Under the pieces are notes generated by a model. The model did not search any database, had not been told where the DNA came from, and saw only the letters and a program-made list of their open reading frames with translations. DNA of 8,473 nt from Spirosoma sp. (GTDB taxonomy: Bacteria; Bacteroidota; Bacteroidia; Cytophagales; Spirosomataceae), in assembly GCA_025351545.1 (NCBI GenBank), contig JANXVQ010001014.1, forward strand, positions 1-8,473. Reading direction: 5' to 3'. Positions 1 to 6,693 of the stretch are shown here, piece by piece. The stretch's first letter is position 1. Each line of letters starts with the position of its first letter. The position numbers were made by a program, and so were the translations under genes.

Positions 1-90
1 CTTCAAACCGACCTGTGAGGTTTCTCAAAACCTCGTTTTGTTCGGTTTGAAGAAACCTCACAGGTCAGATTTAAGAATCTGACCTCACAC
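1..90. repeat. Interleaved palindromic repeat cluster downstream of the GT9 gene
   Basis: Four perfect inverted repeats are packed into 90 bases. CTTCAAACCGA (1-11) pairs with 42-52. ACCTGTGAGGTTTCT (11-25) pairs with 51-65. GAGGTTT (17-23) pairs with 28-34. GGTCAGATT (63-71) pairs with 76-84 across a 4-base loop. The first two pairs are crossed (A, B, then A', B') rather than nested, so they cannot both form in one simple hairpin. The cluster lies past the 3' end of the minus-strand GT9 gene. The 63-84 hairpin could stop transcription, but no T-run follows it on the minus strand, so a classical terminator is unlikely. The form suggests a dispersed REP-like intergenic element. That is an inference, because only one copy is visible. 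Confidence 0.6.
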
Positions 91-156
91 AAGGCATTTT
101 TATAAGAAAACCCTGTATTTTCATAGAATTGAGTACACAAACCAACGCGTAAAGTT

Positions 157-1146
157 TTAGTATTGGTCCTGCTTCTGGTTGTTCCGGATAAAAGCCGGGT
201 CAAACGTAAACTGTAAATCATTCATGCATTTGAAGTGCCCGAGCGGGCAGCGTTCATGGCCTATTTTCGAGCAGGGGCGGCAGCTAAGGTTTGTATTCTC
301 GACAATTAAATGACGGGTTTTATACGGATACATGCCCAGTTGAGGAGTCGTGCTACCCCAAATCGAAACAATCGGCTTCTTGAAAGCTGCCGCTATATGC
401 ATCAGGCCTGTATCATGACTGAACACCACTTGTGCTTGCCTAACCAGCGATGCCGACTGGTTAAGCGTGAACAGACCACAGGCATTGAAAATTAAATCAT
501 CGCCTAGTTCACTCCGAACGACTTCGCCTGTTTCCCGGTCATGTTGATTGCCTAATAAAATAATTGGACCGCCTATTTTTCGGCAAAGTTCAATCATCCG
601 GTCTACGGGTAAATGCTTCGTTGCGTGTTGTCCCCCCAGGGCATAGGCTACATACGACGATTGATGCGTATAGGGAATATCGTTAGCACATAGGTGTTCG
701 TCATCTGGTATAAAATAATCCAGGCCCTGCCCATCATTGATCACCCCCAGCCACTTTACCGTGTCCATGTAGCGGTCTACTATGTGAACCGATGGCATAA
801 CGTTGGCCTTAAATTGTACATAAAGCCACTTCTGAATATTGATCTTATCGACTGTGAATGCCCGCTTGCCCAGCCGGTGTTTAATCAGGCTTGTACGAAG
901 GTTATTGTGCAGATCAATAATGAAATCATACCGTTCGCTATGTAGCTGACCAATTAATTGGTTTAAACTATCGTCCAGATAATAGCACTTGTCAATGTAA
1001 GGATTATGGGCAATAAGCTCCTGGTATCGGCGCTTGGTACAGTAATGGATTTCGACTCCTTCAAGCTGTTGCTTCAGACATCGGATTACCGGTGTCGTCA
1101 GGACAATATCGCCAATTGATGAAAAACGAAGAATTAGAATTTTCAT
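157..1146 (-). CDS. Glycosyltransferase family 9 (LPS heptosyltransferase-like)
   Basis: This 329-residue cytoplasmic enzyme belongs to the ADP-heptose:LPS heptosyltransferase family (GT9), whose members add a sugar to LPS inner core or a related glycan. The N-terminus KILILRFSSIGDIVLTTP is the family signature, and Asp13 aligns with the catalytic Asp13 of WaaC. The linker region has ALGGQHATKHLP (169-180), where Lys177 matches the donor-binding Lys of WaaC. HDTGLMHIAAA (244-254) is the hallmark nucleotide-sugar motif. A C-terminal Cys cluster (C289, C292, C300, C307) is common in this family. The length is typical and the frame is intact. The start codon overlaps the stop of the upstream lipoprotein gene as ATGA, implying translational coupling, and there is no separate Shine-Dalgarno. 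The donor sugar and acceptor cannot be decided, so no waa symbol is given. Confidence 0.93.
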   Translation of the reverse strand: MKILILRFSSIGDIVLTTPVIRCLKQQLEGVEIHYCTKRRYQELIAHNPYIDKCYYLDDSLNQLIGQLHSERYDFIIDLHNNLRTSLIKHRLGKRAFTVDKINIQKWLYVQFKANVMPSVHIVDRYMDTVKWLGVINDGQGLDYFIPDDEHLCANDIPYTHQSSYVAYALGGQHATKHLPVDRMIELCRKIGGPIILLGNQHDRETGEVVRSELGDDLIFNACGLFTLNQSASLVRQAQVVFSHDTGLMHIAAAFKKPIVSIWGSTTPQLGMYPYKTRHLIVENTNLSCRPCSKIGHERCPLGHFKCMNDLQFTFDPAFIRNNQKQDQY

Positions 1147-2768
1147 TTGCAGTACATTTCAGCCCGAATTTTCAATGTCCATTCGGGTTTGTCAACTAGA
1201 TAATTAGTCTGATGCAAAGGCCAGGTGGCGCCACCATCTGTACTGGCTCGAAAATCATAGCGATGACCTACTTTTAATTTGTAGGATACCATTTTTCGCT
1301 GTGTACGGGTAGTCGTTATTAAGTCATACCAATTGTTTTTGCCAACTTCGCTGTATTGAGTTTTGATTAATGCCGGTAGAGAAGATTCATCCAGCTTAGT
1401 ACCACCGGGGCAGGAAAAGTAGAATTCCAGCGTCATGACCGGGGGCACCGGTAAGGCCGCCAGATTAATAGATACGGGCGTCTGGTCGCAGCTAACGCCC
1501 GGTCCGGATTCGGCCATCAACCCTCCTTTTGCGCCTTTGCCCCACGCATCGGTTTCATCGTAAATCTGCAACTTGAACGTGCGACTTTTCGACTGGTTGC
1601 TAATCCGAATCAACGAACCGTTGTTGACATTGGCAAAAAATGAGGCAACCTGCTTACCAGTCGTTACATCAATCAGTAGACAACGGTAGTTCACATCCAC
1701 ATTGGCTAGCTTGCTGCTGACCTTAAATACCGGTCCAACGGAGCAAATAGACTCTGTCCAGCCAACGACGTAGGCGGCCGTATGCGCGGCATCAGCCTGA
1801 TACTCCAGCCGACCCGTTTGTTGATTACGCTTTACTACACCGGGTTTTTCTTCCTGCCAGCGATATGTAAAATCATCATAACTAAACAGGGGAATAGAAT
1901 CACCTTCGTGTACAACCCGACCCTCGCTCAGATTGTAGGCAAATGGATTTAAATTCATAGTCCAGTGAATAGCTGGCGATAGATTGGTGGCTAAGGCGTA
2001 ACTCCCATTATAAATCTGCGTGGTTACAGAACCGGCTACCGACAGCAGTCGTAAGGTTCCCAGCGAAGGCCCGCCATTCCGACCCATAACGGACGTCATA
2101 ATGCCCATGCCCGGAATATAACTGGTGACTTCGTCGGTACGGGCGTTTGTGTGGATGGCCGCCAGTGTGAGGTCGCCCCCAACTACAGCGCCATCCCGAT
2201 CGGTAAGTTTAGTGCCCGACTGAAGTGTAACCGTTGCATGATCGACATCGCTGTTTTTGTTTTGGGCGGCTATGGTTACGCCAAAGGTTGCTGCCACGAT
2301 TCCGTCAGAACTGGCGCTTCCTGATGAACGGGCCGCGTTGAGGGTTCGGGGTGGCTTGAGTATATTGATCCGACGGATAGAACGGCTTTGCCGGGCAAGA
2401 TCAGTGAGTACAAATGGCTGAACGACAGTTAAATAGTTGTCTGATTCGATGACGAGGTTAAATCGGAAGGGTTTTTGAGGAGAAATGGATGCGAGGGGCG
2501 ACGCAGCTATCAGCAATCTTCCATCACTGTTAATTTTATAATGTGTCGTGTTCACTGTTGTAACGACCTGAGCCGCATCGGGGCCAGCCATTTTTACCTG
2601 ATTGGCTGGCGGTAAAGGGTTTCCTGCCGGACCGTAAAATTGACAGTCGACCACACCGTTCTGAATAGGATCTTTCAACCCAATCGTTACGCCGTCGAGT
2701 GGGTTATGGCAGGCTTCTATGGTGACAATAAAAACTAGCAGGCTATAAATAAGATAACGTAAATCCAT
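1143..2768 (-). CDS. Large lipoprotein of unknown function
   Basis: I do not recognise a named family. From the ATG at 2768 the product has 541 residues. It opens with a short lipoprotein signal: MDLR, a hydrophobic stretch (residues 5-17), then the lipobox IEAC with Cys20 as the likely lipidated residue. A longer frame begins six bases upstream at TTG (2774). I prefer the ATG because it gives a standard signal peptide. The mature part is rich in Ser, Thr, Val and Asn and looks like a string of beta-sandwich domains. Residues 162-220 (VTLQSGTKLTDRDG, later SYIPG) loosely resemble secreted Bacteroidota proteins with an 'xxGTxxxDxxG' domain. Residues 360-405 and 440-541 look like further beta domains. 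There are no catalytic motifs. It follows the barrel gene by 86 bases and overlaps GT9 by 4 bases, so it probably shares their transcript and acts at the cell envelope. Confidence 0.8.
   Translation of the reverse strand: MDLRYLIYSLLVFIVTIEACHNPLDGVTIGLKDPIQNGVVDCQFYGPAGNPLPPANQVKMAGPDAAQVVTTVNTTHYKINSDGRLLIAASPLASISPQKPFRFNLVIESDNYLTVVQPFVLTDLARQSRSIRRINILKPPRTLNAARSSGSASSDGIVAATFGVTIAAQNKNSDVDHATVTLQSGTKLTDRDGAVVGGDLTLAAIHTNARTDEVTSYIPGMGIMTSVMGRNGGPSLGTLRLLSVAGSVTTQIYNGSYALATNLSPAIHWTMNLNPFAYNLSEGRVVHEGDSIPLFSYDDFTYRWQEEKPGVVKRNQQTGRLEYQADAAHTAAYVVGWTESICSVGPVFKVSSKLANVDVNYRCLLIDVTTGKQVASFFANVNNGSLIRISNQSKSRTFKLQIYDETDAWGKGAKGGLMAESGPGVSCDQTPVSINLAALPVPPVMTLEFYFSCPGGTKLDESSLPALIKTQYSEVGKNNWYDLITTTRTQRKMVSYKLKVGHRYDFRASTDGGATWPLHQTNYLVDKPEWTLKIRAEMYCK
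1163..1187 (-). promoter_or_regulatory. Small hairpin just before the lipoprotein/GT9 coupling junction
   Basis: CCCGAAT (1163-1169) and ATTCGGG (1181-1187) form a perfect 7-bp inverted repeat with an 11-base loop. It lies in the last codons of the lipoprotein gene. On the minus strand it ends 16 bases before the GT9 ATG. As RNA it could tune reinitiation at the ATGA overlap. The stem is short and coding sequence alone could produce it, so this is only a candidate. Confidence 0.25.
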
Positions 2769-2854
2769 AGTCAACGGGCGAAAAGTAGCAACGTTTTATA
2801 GGTGTTTTTTTTAAGCAATCACGGCGATAAATGATCTTACTTACTCTTTCGTTA

Positions 2855-3559
2855 TCAATTGAGTCTGTACGAAAGTGTTAGGTTAATAGTGGGTAGATAG
2901 CGATAGTTCGATAAATTTCGCTCAACGATGGGCACCTGCTCATCAATTGTTGTTGTTTCCAGAAACCCTTCATAATCAAGGTGTACGCTTGGTTTTCCTA
3001 AATAAAAAACACCCATCTCAAAGCCGATCCCCAACCGCTTTATTGGTGTACTTCGACCGAACCCCCAACCAAGATAACCGACTATCGGATGCCAGCGTAA
3101 ACCAAGATTAACGGTTCCAACAGATTCAGGTGTCAATTCCAACCCGTCTAAATTCAGCTTGTTCTCTGCCGTTATCACAAACCGGATATCCGGATGCCAG
3201 GTGTATCCTACACCCGCGGTAACGAAAAATGATCCACGTGAGAACGGATGCCATTTCAGATTTGCCTGAGCAATGCCAATCGTCAAATCGGGCTTAATCT
3301 GTATGTATGAGTCAGTGGCGGCCTTGACCCGTATGAGTTTACGATACGCAAAATACTGGCCGCCTACCCGCAGCGTCAGCCGGTTCGACCGACTCAGCAA
3401 TCTATTATAAAATAGACCCGGTCCCGTTGTGCCAATGTTGACACTGACGGACTGCGACACTCGATGAGCAACAAGTGAATCGGGCGGGATAAGCTGAGCT
3501 GAAAAGACCTTCGCCTGACTTAACCAACTAGCTAGAATGCATAGGTAAATACGGATCAT
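2855..3559 (-). CDS. Small outer-membrane beta-barrel protein
   Basis: This 234-residue exported protein has a signal peptide (residues 1 to about 21, ending VFSAQ). It is followed by alternating hydrophobic and polar strands typical of an outer-membrane barrel, for example RLTLRVGGQYFAYRK (60-74), SFFVTAGVGYTW (110-121), VNLGLRWHP (150-158) and LGIGFEMGVFYLG (176-188). The last strand, INLTLSYRLN, is a plausible assembly signal, although it ends in Asn rather than an aromatic residue. About 8 to 10 strands would fit the length. No enzymatic motif was seen and the substrate is unknown. The ATG at 3559 is preferred because it directly precedes the signal peptide; there is no clear Shine-Dalgarno. 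It is first in the minus-strand set and faces the divergent spacer, so its promoter should lie in 3560-3828. A structural or porin-like role is possible but unproven. Confidence 0.85.
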   Translation of the reverse strand: MIRIYLCILASWLSQAKVFSAQLIPPDSLVAHRVSQSVSVNIGTTGPGLFYNRLLSRSNRLTLRVGGQYFAYRKLIRVKAATDSYIQIKPDLTIGIAQANLKWHPFSRGSFFVTAGVGYTWHPDIRFVITAENKLNLDGLELTPESVGTVNLGLRWHPIVGYLGWGFGRSTPIKRLGIGFEMGVFYLGKPSVHLDYEGFLETTTIDEQVPIVERNLSNYRYLPTINLTLSYRLN

Positions 3560-3828
3560 AATATCGACCAGTCTCTGCTTTCATACGTTAGTAAGCAGAT
3601 TTTAAATTTACTTTATTGTAAATTTAAAATCTTTATTTTATTCTTTTTGTTTTTTTAATTAACTAAAAAGGAGAATATAGCAAAAATCGTCATGGGTTAG
3701 ACTTTATCGACACCCTTAAAAATAGGAACCCTGTTGCCTGGCTTAATGCCGGAAAAGTGCTTGACAAGTGTCGGTGTTGTGTTGATTCATGAGTTTTTAT
3801 AGGCTGAACCTCAACCATTTACGATATA
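3560..3828. promoter_or_regulatory. Divergent intergenic region between barrel and PagL-like genes
   Basis: This 269-base spacer must hold the start signals of both divergent genes. It contains a perfect AT-rich palindrome (3598-3631), a smaller inverted repeat TCTGCTT/AAGCAGA (3574-3580 and 3593-3599), and a T-rich plus-strand tract (about 3632-3657) that is an A-tract upstream of the minus-strand gene. A TTGACA hexamer stands at 3761-3766 but has no good -10 partner at normal spacing. I found no clear Bacteroidota TAnnTTTG promoter element. Neither flanking start codon has a convincing Shine-Dalgarno. No small gene was found here. Confidence 0.5.
3598..3631. repeat. Perfect 14-bp AT-rich palindrome in the divergent promoter region
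   Basis: GATTTTAAATTTAC (3598-3611) is the exact reverse complement of 3618-3631, separated by the 6-base loop TTTATT. It begins 39 bases upstream of the barrel gene start. A T-rich run follows on the plus strand, so the shape resembles a terminator, but no plus-strand gene lies upstream. An operator or a 5' UTR hairpin of the minus-strand operon is more likely. Confidence 0.5.
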
Positions 3829-4917
3829 ATGAGATATATTCTAGTTGCCTGTTTAGTTCTTTATGGCTCTATCGATGTACGTGGTCAGACGAATGAGCTG
3901 CCCGAAGAGCGGGAAATAGGAATAATTGCCCTGTCGGGCTTAAACAAACCTACTCATGTCACGCCCCTGTCCACTCAAGTGCCGGTAGGTTTTGAGATAC
4001 GCTATAGCCATCTGCATATGCGCCGGCAATCGTGGGAGCAGTGCCAATGTTTTTTTCGGTCGGGGTTTCTTATCAATGCTTATTCGTTTCGCAACCCGGT
4101 AGCGCTTGGCCAGTCGATAGGAGGGGGGGTGTTTTTCGAGCCGATTATTGTACACCGGGCGCATTGGGAACTGTCTATCCGCGCTTTAGCGGGCCTGGCG
4201 TACGTATCGCGTAGTTACGGTGCGATCACAAATCCCGGCAACGTCGCTTTCGGAACGCCTATAAACGGGCTAACCGGAATCGGTATTTATGGACGCTATA
4301 CCATTACACCTGCCTGGCGTTTACTGGCCGGACTCGACTTTAAACACATGTCTAACGCCGGAGTCAAACTGCCAAATCAGGGGCTAAACGTACCTGCTTT
4401 ATCGATTGGTATCCTGCACTTTACCGGCTCTACTACGTTGCCCGATCCCCATGATTGGCGAATGCCCAATCTCGATAAACGATGGATGTTCCGGGTATTA
4501 GCTTTCGGTTCGGTAAAAGTGATGGAAGCTGTCGATAAGAATCCGGAACAAGCCTATCCTATTTTCGGGCTGAACCTGATTGCGGGCTATCACATTACTC
4601 GGACGCATGTGCTATCGGGTGGTATCGAACTGCTGGATGATCGGTATTTTAAAGAACAAATAAACTACTGGACAGGTCAATACCAATCCTACCGGCAAGG
4701 TACACTGCTGGCTGGGTATGAATTCTGGCAGGGGCATTTCTCGTTTACGGCCCATATGGGTTGGAATCCGGTGCGCCCACTCTGGTACAAACCTGCCACC
4801 TATCAGAAGTACGGCTTACTCCATCGGTTTGCAAATGGCTTTACGAGTGGCGTTTCTGTGAAAACTTATGGTGATAATACCAAGAATTTCCAGGCTATTA
4901 TCGGTATGACTTTTTGA
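3829..4917 (+). CDS. PagL-like acyloxyacyl hydrolase (lipid A deacylase family)
   Basis: This 362-residue protein is likely an outer-membrane enzyme of the PagL family, which removes the 3-position acyl chain of lipid A and lowers its immune potency. The N-terminus is a signal peptide (residues 1 to about 20, ending VRGQ). The diagnostic motif is FKHMSNAG (171-178): His173 and Ser175 match the catalytic His126 and Ser128 of Pseudomonas aeruginosa PagL, followed by PNQGLN (182-187). PagL has its third catalytic residue, Glu140, 12 residues after the Ser; here that position is Asn187. The protein is about twice the length of classic PagL, with extra beta-strand sequence after the motif (about 215-362) ending in a Phe. 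Long versions are, to my knowledge, usual in Bacteroidota. It ends in TGA-TAA-TAA. No good Shine-Dalgarno precedes the start. It is divergent from the barrel operon and 258 bases before the chosen Wzi start. Confidence 0.85.
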   Translation: MRYILVACLVLYGSIDVRGQTNELPEEREIGIIALSGLNKPTHVTPLSTQVPVGFEIRYSHLHMRRQSWEQCQCFFRSGFLINAYSFRNPVALGQSIGGGVFFEPIIVHRAHWELSIRALAGLAYVSRSYGAITNPGNVAFGTPINGLTGIGIYGRYTITPAWRLLAGLDFKHMSNAGVKLPNQGLNVPALSIGILHFTGSTTLPDPHDWRMPNLDKRWMFRVLAFGSVKVMEAVDKNPEQAYPIFGLNLIAGYHITRTHVLSGGIELLDDRYFKEQINYWTGQYQSYRQGTLLAGYEFWQGHFSFTAHMGWNPVRPLWYKPATYQKYGLLHRFANGFTSGVSVKTYGDNTKNFQAIIGMTF

Positions 4918-5030
4918 TAATAAGGAGTAAAAACAGCTCTTTATTCGACAAAGTTTGGACTAACGGTTCTTGCCAACAGCTAATTATAATTGTTATTATT
5001 AATGGGTAAATTATTCTGTAAATGTAATTT

Positions 5031-5059
5031 ATGTCAATTTTTCGGCATTTATGTATAAT
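5031..5059 (+). promoter_or_regulatory. Candidate promoter for the Wzi-GT39 genes
   Basis: A perfect TATAAT (5054-5059) lies 17 bases after ATGTCA (5031-5036), which matches four of six positions of a -35 box. The same stretch reads TAATTTTA (5056-5063), one base from the Bacteroidota -7 consensus TAnnTTTG, but without a matching TTG at -33. Such motifs arise easily in AT-rich DNA, so the call is weak. Confidence 0.3.
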
Positions 5060-5093
5060 TTTAGTTTATTTTAATTAAAATTGATAAACTAAA
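5060..5093. repeat. 10-bp inverted repeat upstream of Wzi gene
   Basis: TTTAGTTTAT (5060-5069) is the exact reverse complement of ATAAACTAAA (5084-5093). Between them lies another self-complementary stretch, TTTTAATTAAAA (5069-5080). CGGC (5043-5046) can also pair with GCCG (5094-5097), extending the right arm. It lies directly after the candidate TATAAT box, where an operator or leader hairpin would sit. Confidence 0.4.
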
Positions 5094-5175
5094 GCCGCTT
5101 TGCTTAAGTAAGCCAATGACGATGCCTGTTCACAACATAACAACTCACTTTGGCATTAGCCAGGACTTTGACTCT

Positions 5176-6693
5176 ATGGTCAATCAGCTACGCTTTACCT
5201 TACTTTTTTTAGTCTGTCTCTTATCCAACGGTGATCTGCCTGGCCAGTCTATACCCGACACTACAACCGCTCAGCAGAGTATTATGGCCGAAGTAGGTGG
5301 GTTCGGCTCATCGGCTGCTCAAACCCCTTTTTGGCTCCGGTCGCGACAATATGGAACAGTGCCATTGACGGGACCGGCTGGTCTTGTGCGGGTGGGCCTT
5401 ACAAAACAGTTTGGCGATTATCGGAACTCCCAAAAACTACACGTTAAAGTGGCGGTTGAAGGAGTCGCTAATGTGGGCACTAGTTCGCAACTCATTTTGC
5501 CGGTGGCCTATGTCAGTCTGTTCTCGAAGCATTTTGAACTTTACGCGGGTCGTCGGCGGGAGGTGTTTGGCTTAGCCGATACATTATTAACATCGGGTTC
5601 CTACGCCTGGTCGGGAAATGCCCTGCCACTATACAAAATTCAGTTTGGCACCCGTGGCTATGTTCCCCTGGGTTTCACGAAGGGTATTGTTGCGGTAAAC
5701 GGTATGTATGCTCACGGCTGGTTTAATAACACAGACTCTATTCAGAACTCGTTTCTTCACCAAAAGGCCTTGTTTGTCCGGATCAGCCTTTTTCGCAATC
5801 GGGTTCGACTATATGGCGGCCTGACCCACTATGCTCAGTGGGGTGGCAGTTCAACTGTATACAAGAATGGAACCACAGTACACGGCAAAATTCCGAGTTC
5901 ATTACAGACTTATAAAGATATTATACTGGTTAGGCAACCGCCCAATGACACGACTCAATACAGTCATTTTGATTTAATAAATCAGGCGGGTAATCACCTC
6001 GGTTCAATAGATATGGCCATGGAAATTGATAATAATAAGGCTAACTGGTTTTTGTACTACCAGCATCCATTCGAAGATAAATCGGGTGTGGCTTTTCAAA
6101 ACATGCCCGACGGCTTGTATGGCATTCGTTGGAAAAATAAACAAACCGATGCTTATCGCGGCTTTCGGCTCACGCAGATAACTGCCGAATTTTTGACCAC
6201 CTTAAATCAGAGTGGGTTCAACTTTAATATAGGAAGCCGTTTGTATAATGGGGCTGATGATTATTTCAACAACTATCAGTATGTCGATGGCTGGACCCAT
6301 CGGCAGCGCGTTATCGGAACGCCTTTTTTAACGCGCTGGTTAGACTCCCGCGAAGATGTGCATGATCTGAAAGGAGGCTATAAAAATTATAGTCCGATGA
6401 TGATTAGTAATAATCGTGTGCAGGTCAGCCATCTGGGTTTGCTGGGTCAGTGGCCTTCAGGTATTCAATTGCGAGCGTTGCTTTCCTATAGCCGAAACCT
6501 CGGACGTCCTATTTCCAGTGATCCAAGAGCACCTTTATCCCAATTTTCGGGAATGGCCCAACTGATGCTGCCGGTGCCCTGGGTGGGTGGAACTCAACTC
6601 AATCTGGCTGTAGCTCTCGATCAAGGCCAATGGCTAACGAATAATGTGGGTGGATGGTTGAGCCTGCGAAAAGTAATCCAGAAGCGACAATGA
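5176..6693 (+). CDS. Capsule assembly Wzi family protein
   Basis: This outer-membrane beta-barrel of the Wzi family (505 residues from the chosen start) resembles E. coli Wzi, which binds capsular polysaccharide and helps attach it to the cell surface. Family-like blocks, in order, are PFWLRSRQYG (51-60), GRRREVFGLADTLLTSGSY (125-143) followed by GNALP, YYQHPFEDKSG (294-304), MPDGLYGIRW (310-319), the YFNNYQYVDGW region (363-373) with GTPF (381-384), and SNNRVQVSHLG (411-421). The frame opens at an ATG at 5116, but that start places 20 polar residues before the signal peptide. The ATG at 5176 gives a normal signal (MVNQLR, then FTLLFLVCLL, ending near PGQS) and has AGGA 10 bases upstream. The 3' end overlaps the GT39 gene as ATGA. 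No capsule synthesis genes are visible here, so it could serve another exopolysaccharide. Confidence 0.88.
   Translation: MVNQLRFTLLFLVCLLSNGDLPGQSIPDTTTAQQSIMAEVGGFGSSAAQTPFWLRSRQYGTVPLTGPAGLVRVGLTKQFGDYRNSQKLHVKVAVEGVANVGTSSQLILPVAYVSLFSKHFELYAGRRREVFGLADTLLTSGSYAWSGNALPLYKIQFGTRGYVPLGFTKGIVAVNGMYAHGWFNNTDSIQNSFLHQKALFVRISLFRNRVRLYGGLTHYAQWGGSSTVYKNGTTVHGKIPSSLQTYKDIILVRQPPNDTTQYSHFDLINQAGNHLGSIDMAMEIDNNKANWFLYYQHPFEDKSGVAFQNMPDGLYGIRWKNKQTDAYRGFRLTQITAEFLTTLNQSGFNFNIGSRLYNGADDYFNNYQYVDGWTHRQRVIGTPFLTRWLDSREDVHDLKGGYKNYSPMMISNNRVQVSHLGLLGQWPSGIQLRALLSYSRNLGRPISSDPRAPLSQFSGMAQLMLPVPWVGGTQLNLAVALDQGQWLTNNVGGWLSLRKVIQKRQ

Larger units (their letters stand above)
4918..5175. other. AT-rich spacer between PagL-like and Wzi genes
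   Basis: This stretch has no convincing gene. It opens with two further in-frame stops (TAA TAA) and an orphan AAGGAG (4922-4927) that no start codon follows. It then becomes very AT-rich, with a 10-base palindrome AATTATAATT (4982-4991), TAAATTA/TAATTTA arms (5007-5013 and 5025-5031) and the inverted repeat listed separately. No GC-rich hairpin followed by a T-run was found, so no terminator for the PagL-like gene is called. Positions 5116-5175 are an in-frame extension of the Wzi frame that I judge to be untranslated leader. Confidence 0.5.

Noticed and set aside
63..84. Rho-independent terminator for the GT9 gene
   Set aside because: The 9-bp stem is perfect, but no T-run follows it on the minus strand, and it is part of a larger repeat cluster.
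3..221. Minus-strand 72-codon frame at the left end
   Set aside because: It runs through the palindromic repeat and the 3' end of the GT9 gene in another frame, and the peptide has no domain or signal.
2769..2774. TTG start six bases upstream of the lipoprotein ATG
   Set aside because: It adds only two residues, has no better ribosome-binding context, and the ATG at 2768 gives a standard lipoprotein signal peptide.
3668..3699. Small peptide gene behind AAGGAG in the divergent spacer
   Set aside because: The next ATG (about 3691) is too far from the motif and reads ATG GGT TAG, a two-codon frame.
3761..3789. E. coli-type promoter starting at TTGACA
   Set aside because: The -35 hexamer is perfect but no acceptable -10 hexamer lies 16 to 18 bases later, and Bacteroidota usually use a different consensus.
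4922..4927. AAGGAG as the ribosome-binding site of a small gene after the PagL-like gene
   Set aside because: No ATG, GTG or TTG follows at a usable distance with an open frame of any length.
6654..6689. Upstream ATG for the GT39 gene inside the Wzi gene
   Set aside because: It adds 12 polar residues and a 40-base overlap, while the ATG at 6690 forms a tight ATGA overlap with the Wzi stop.
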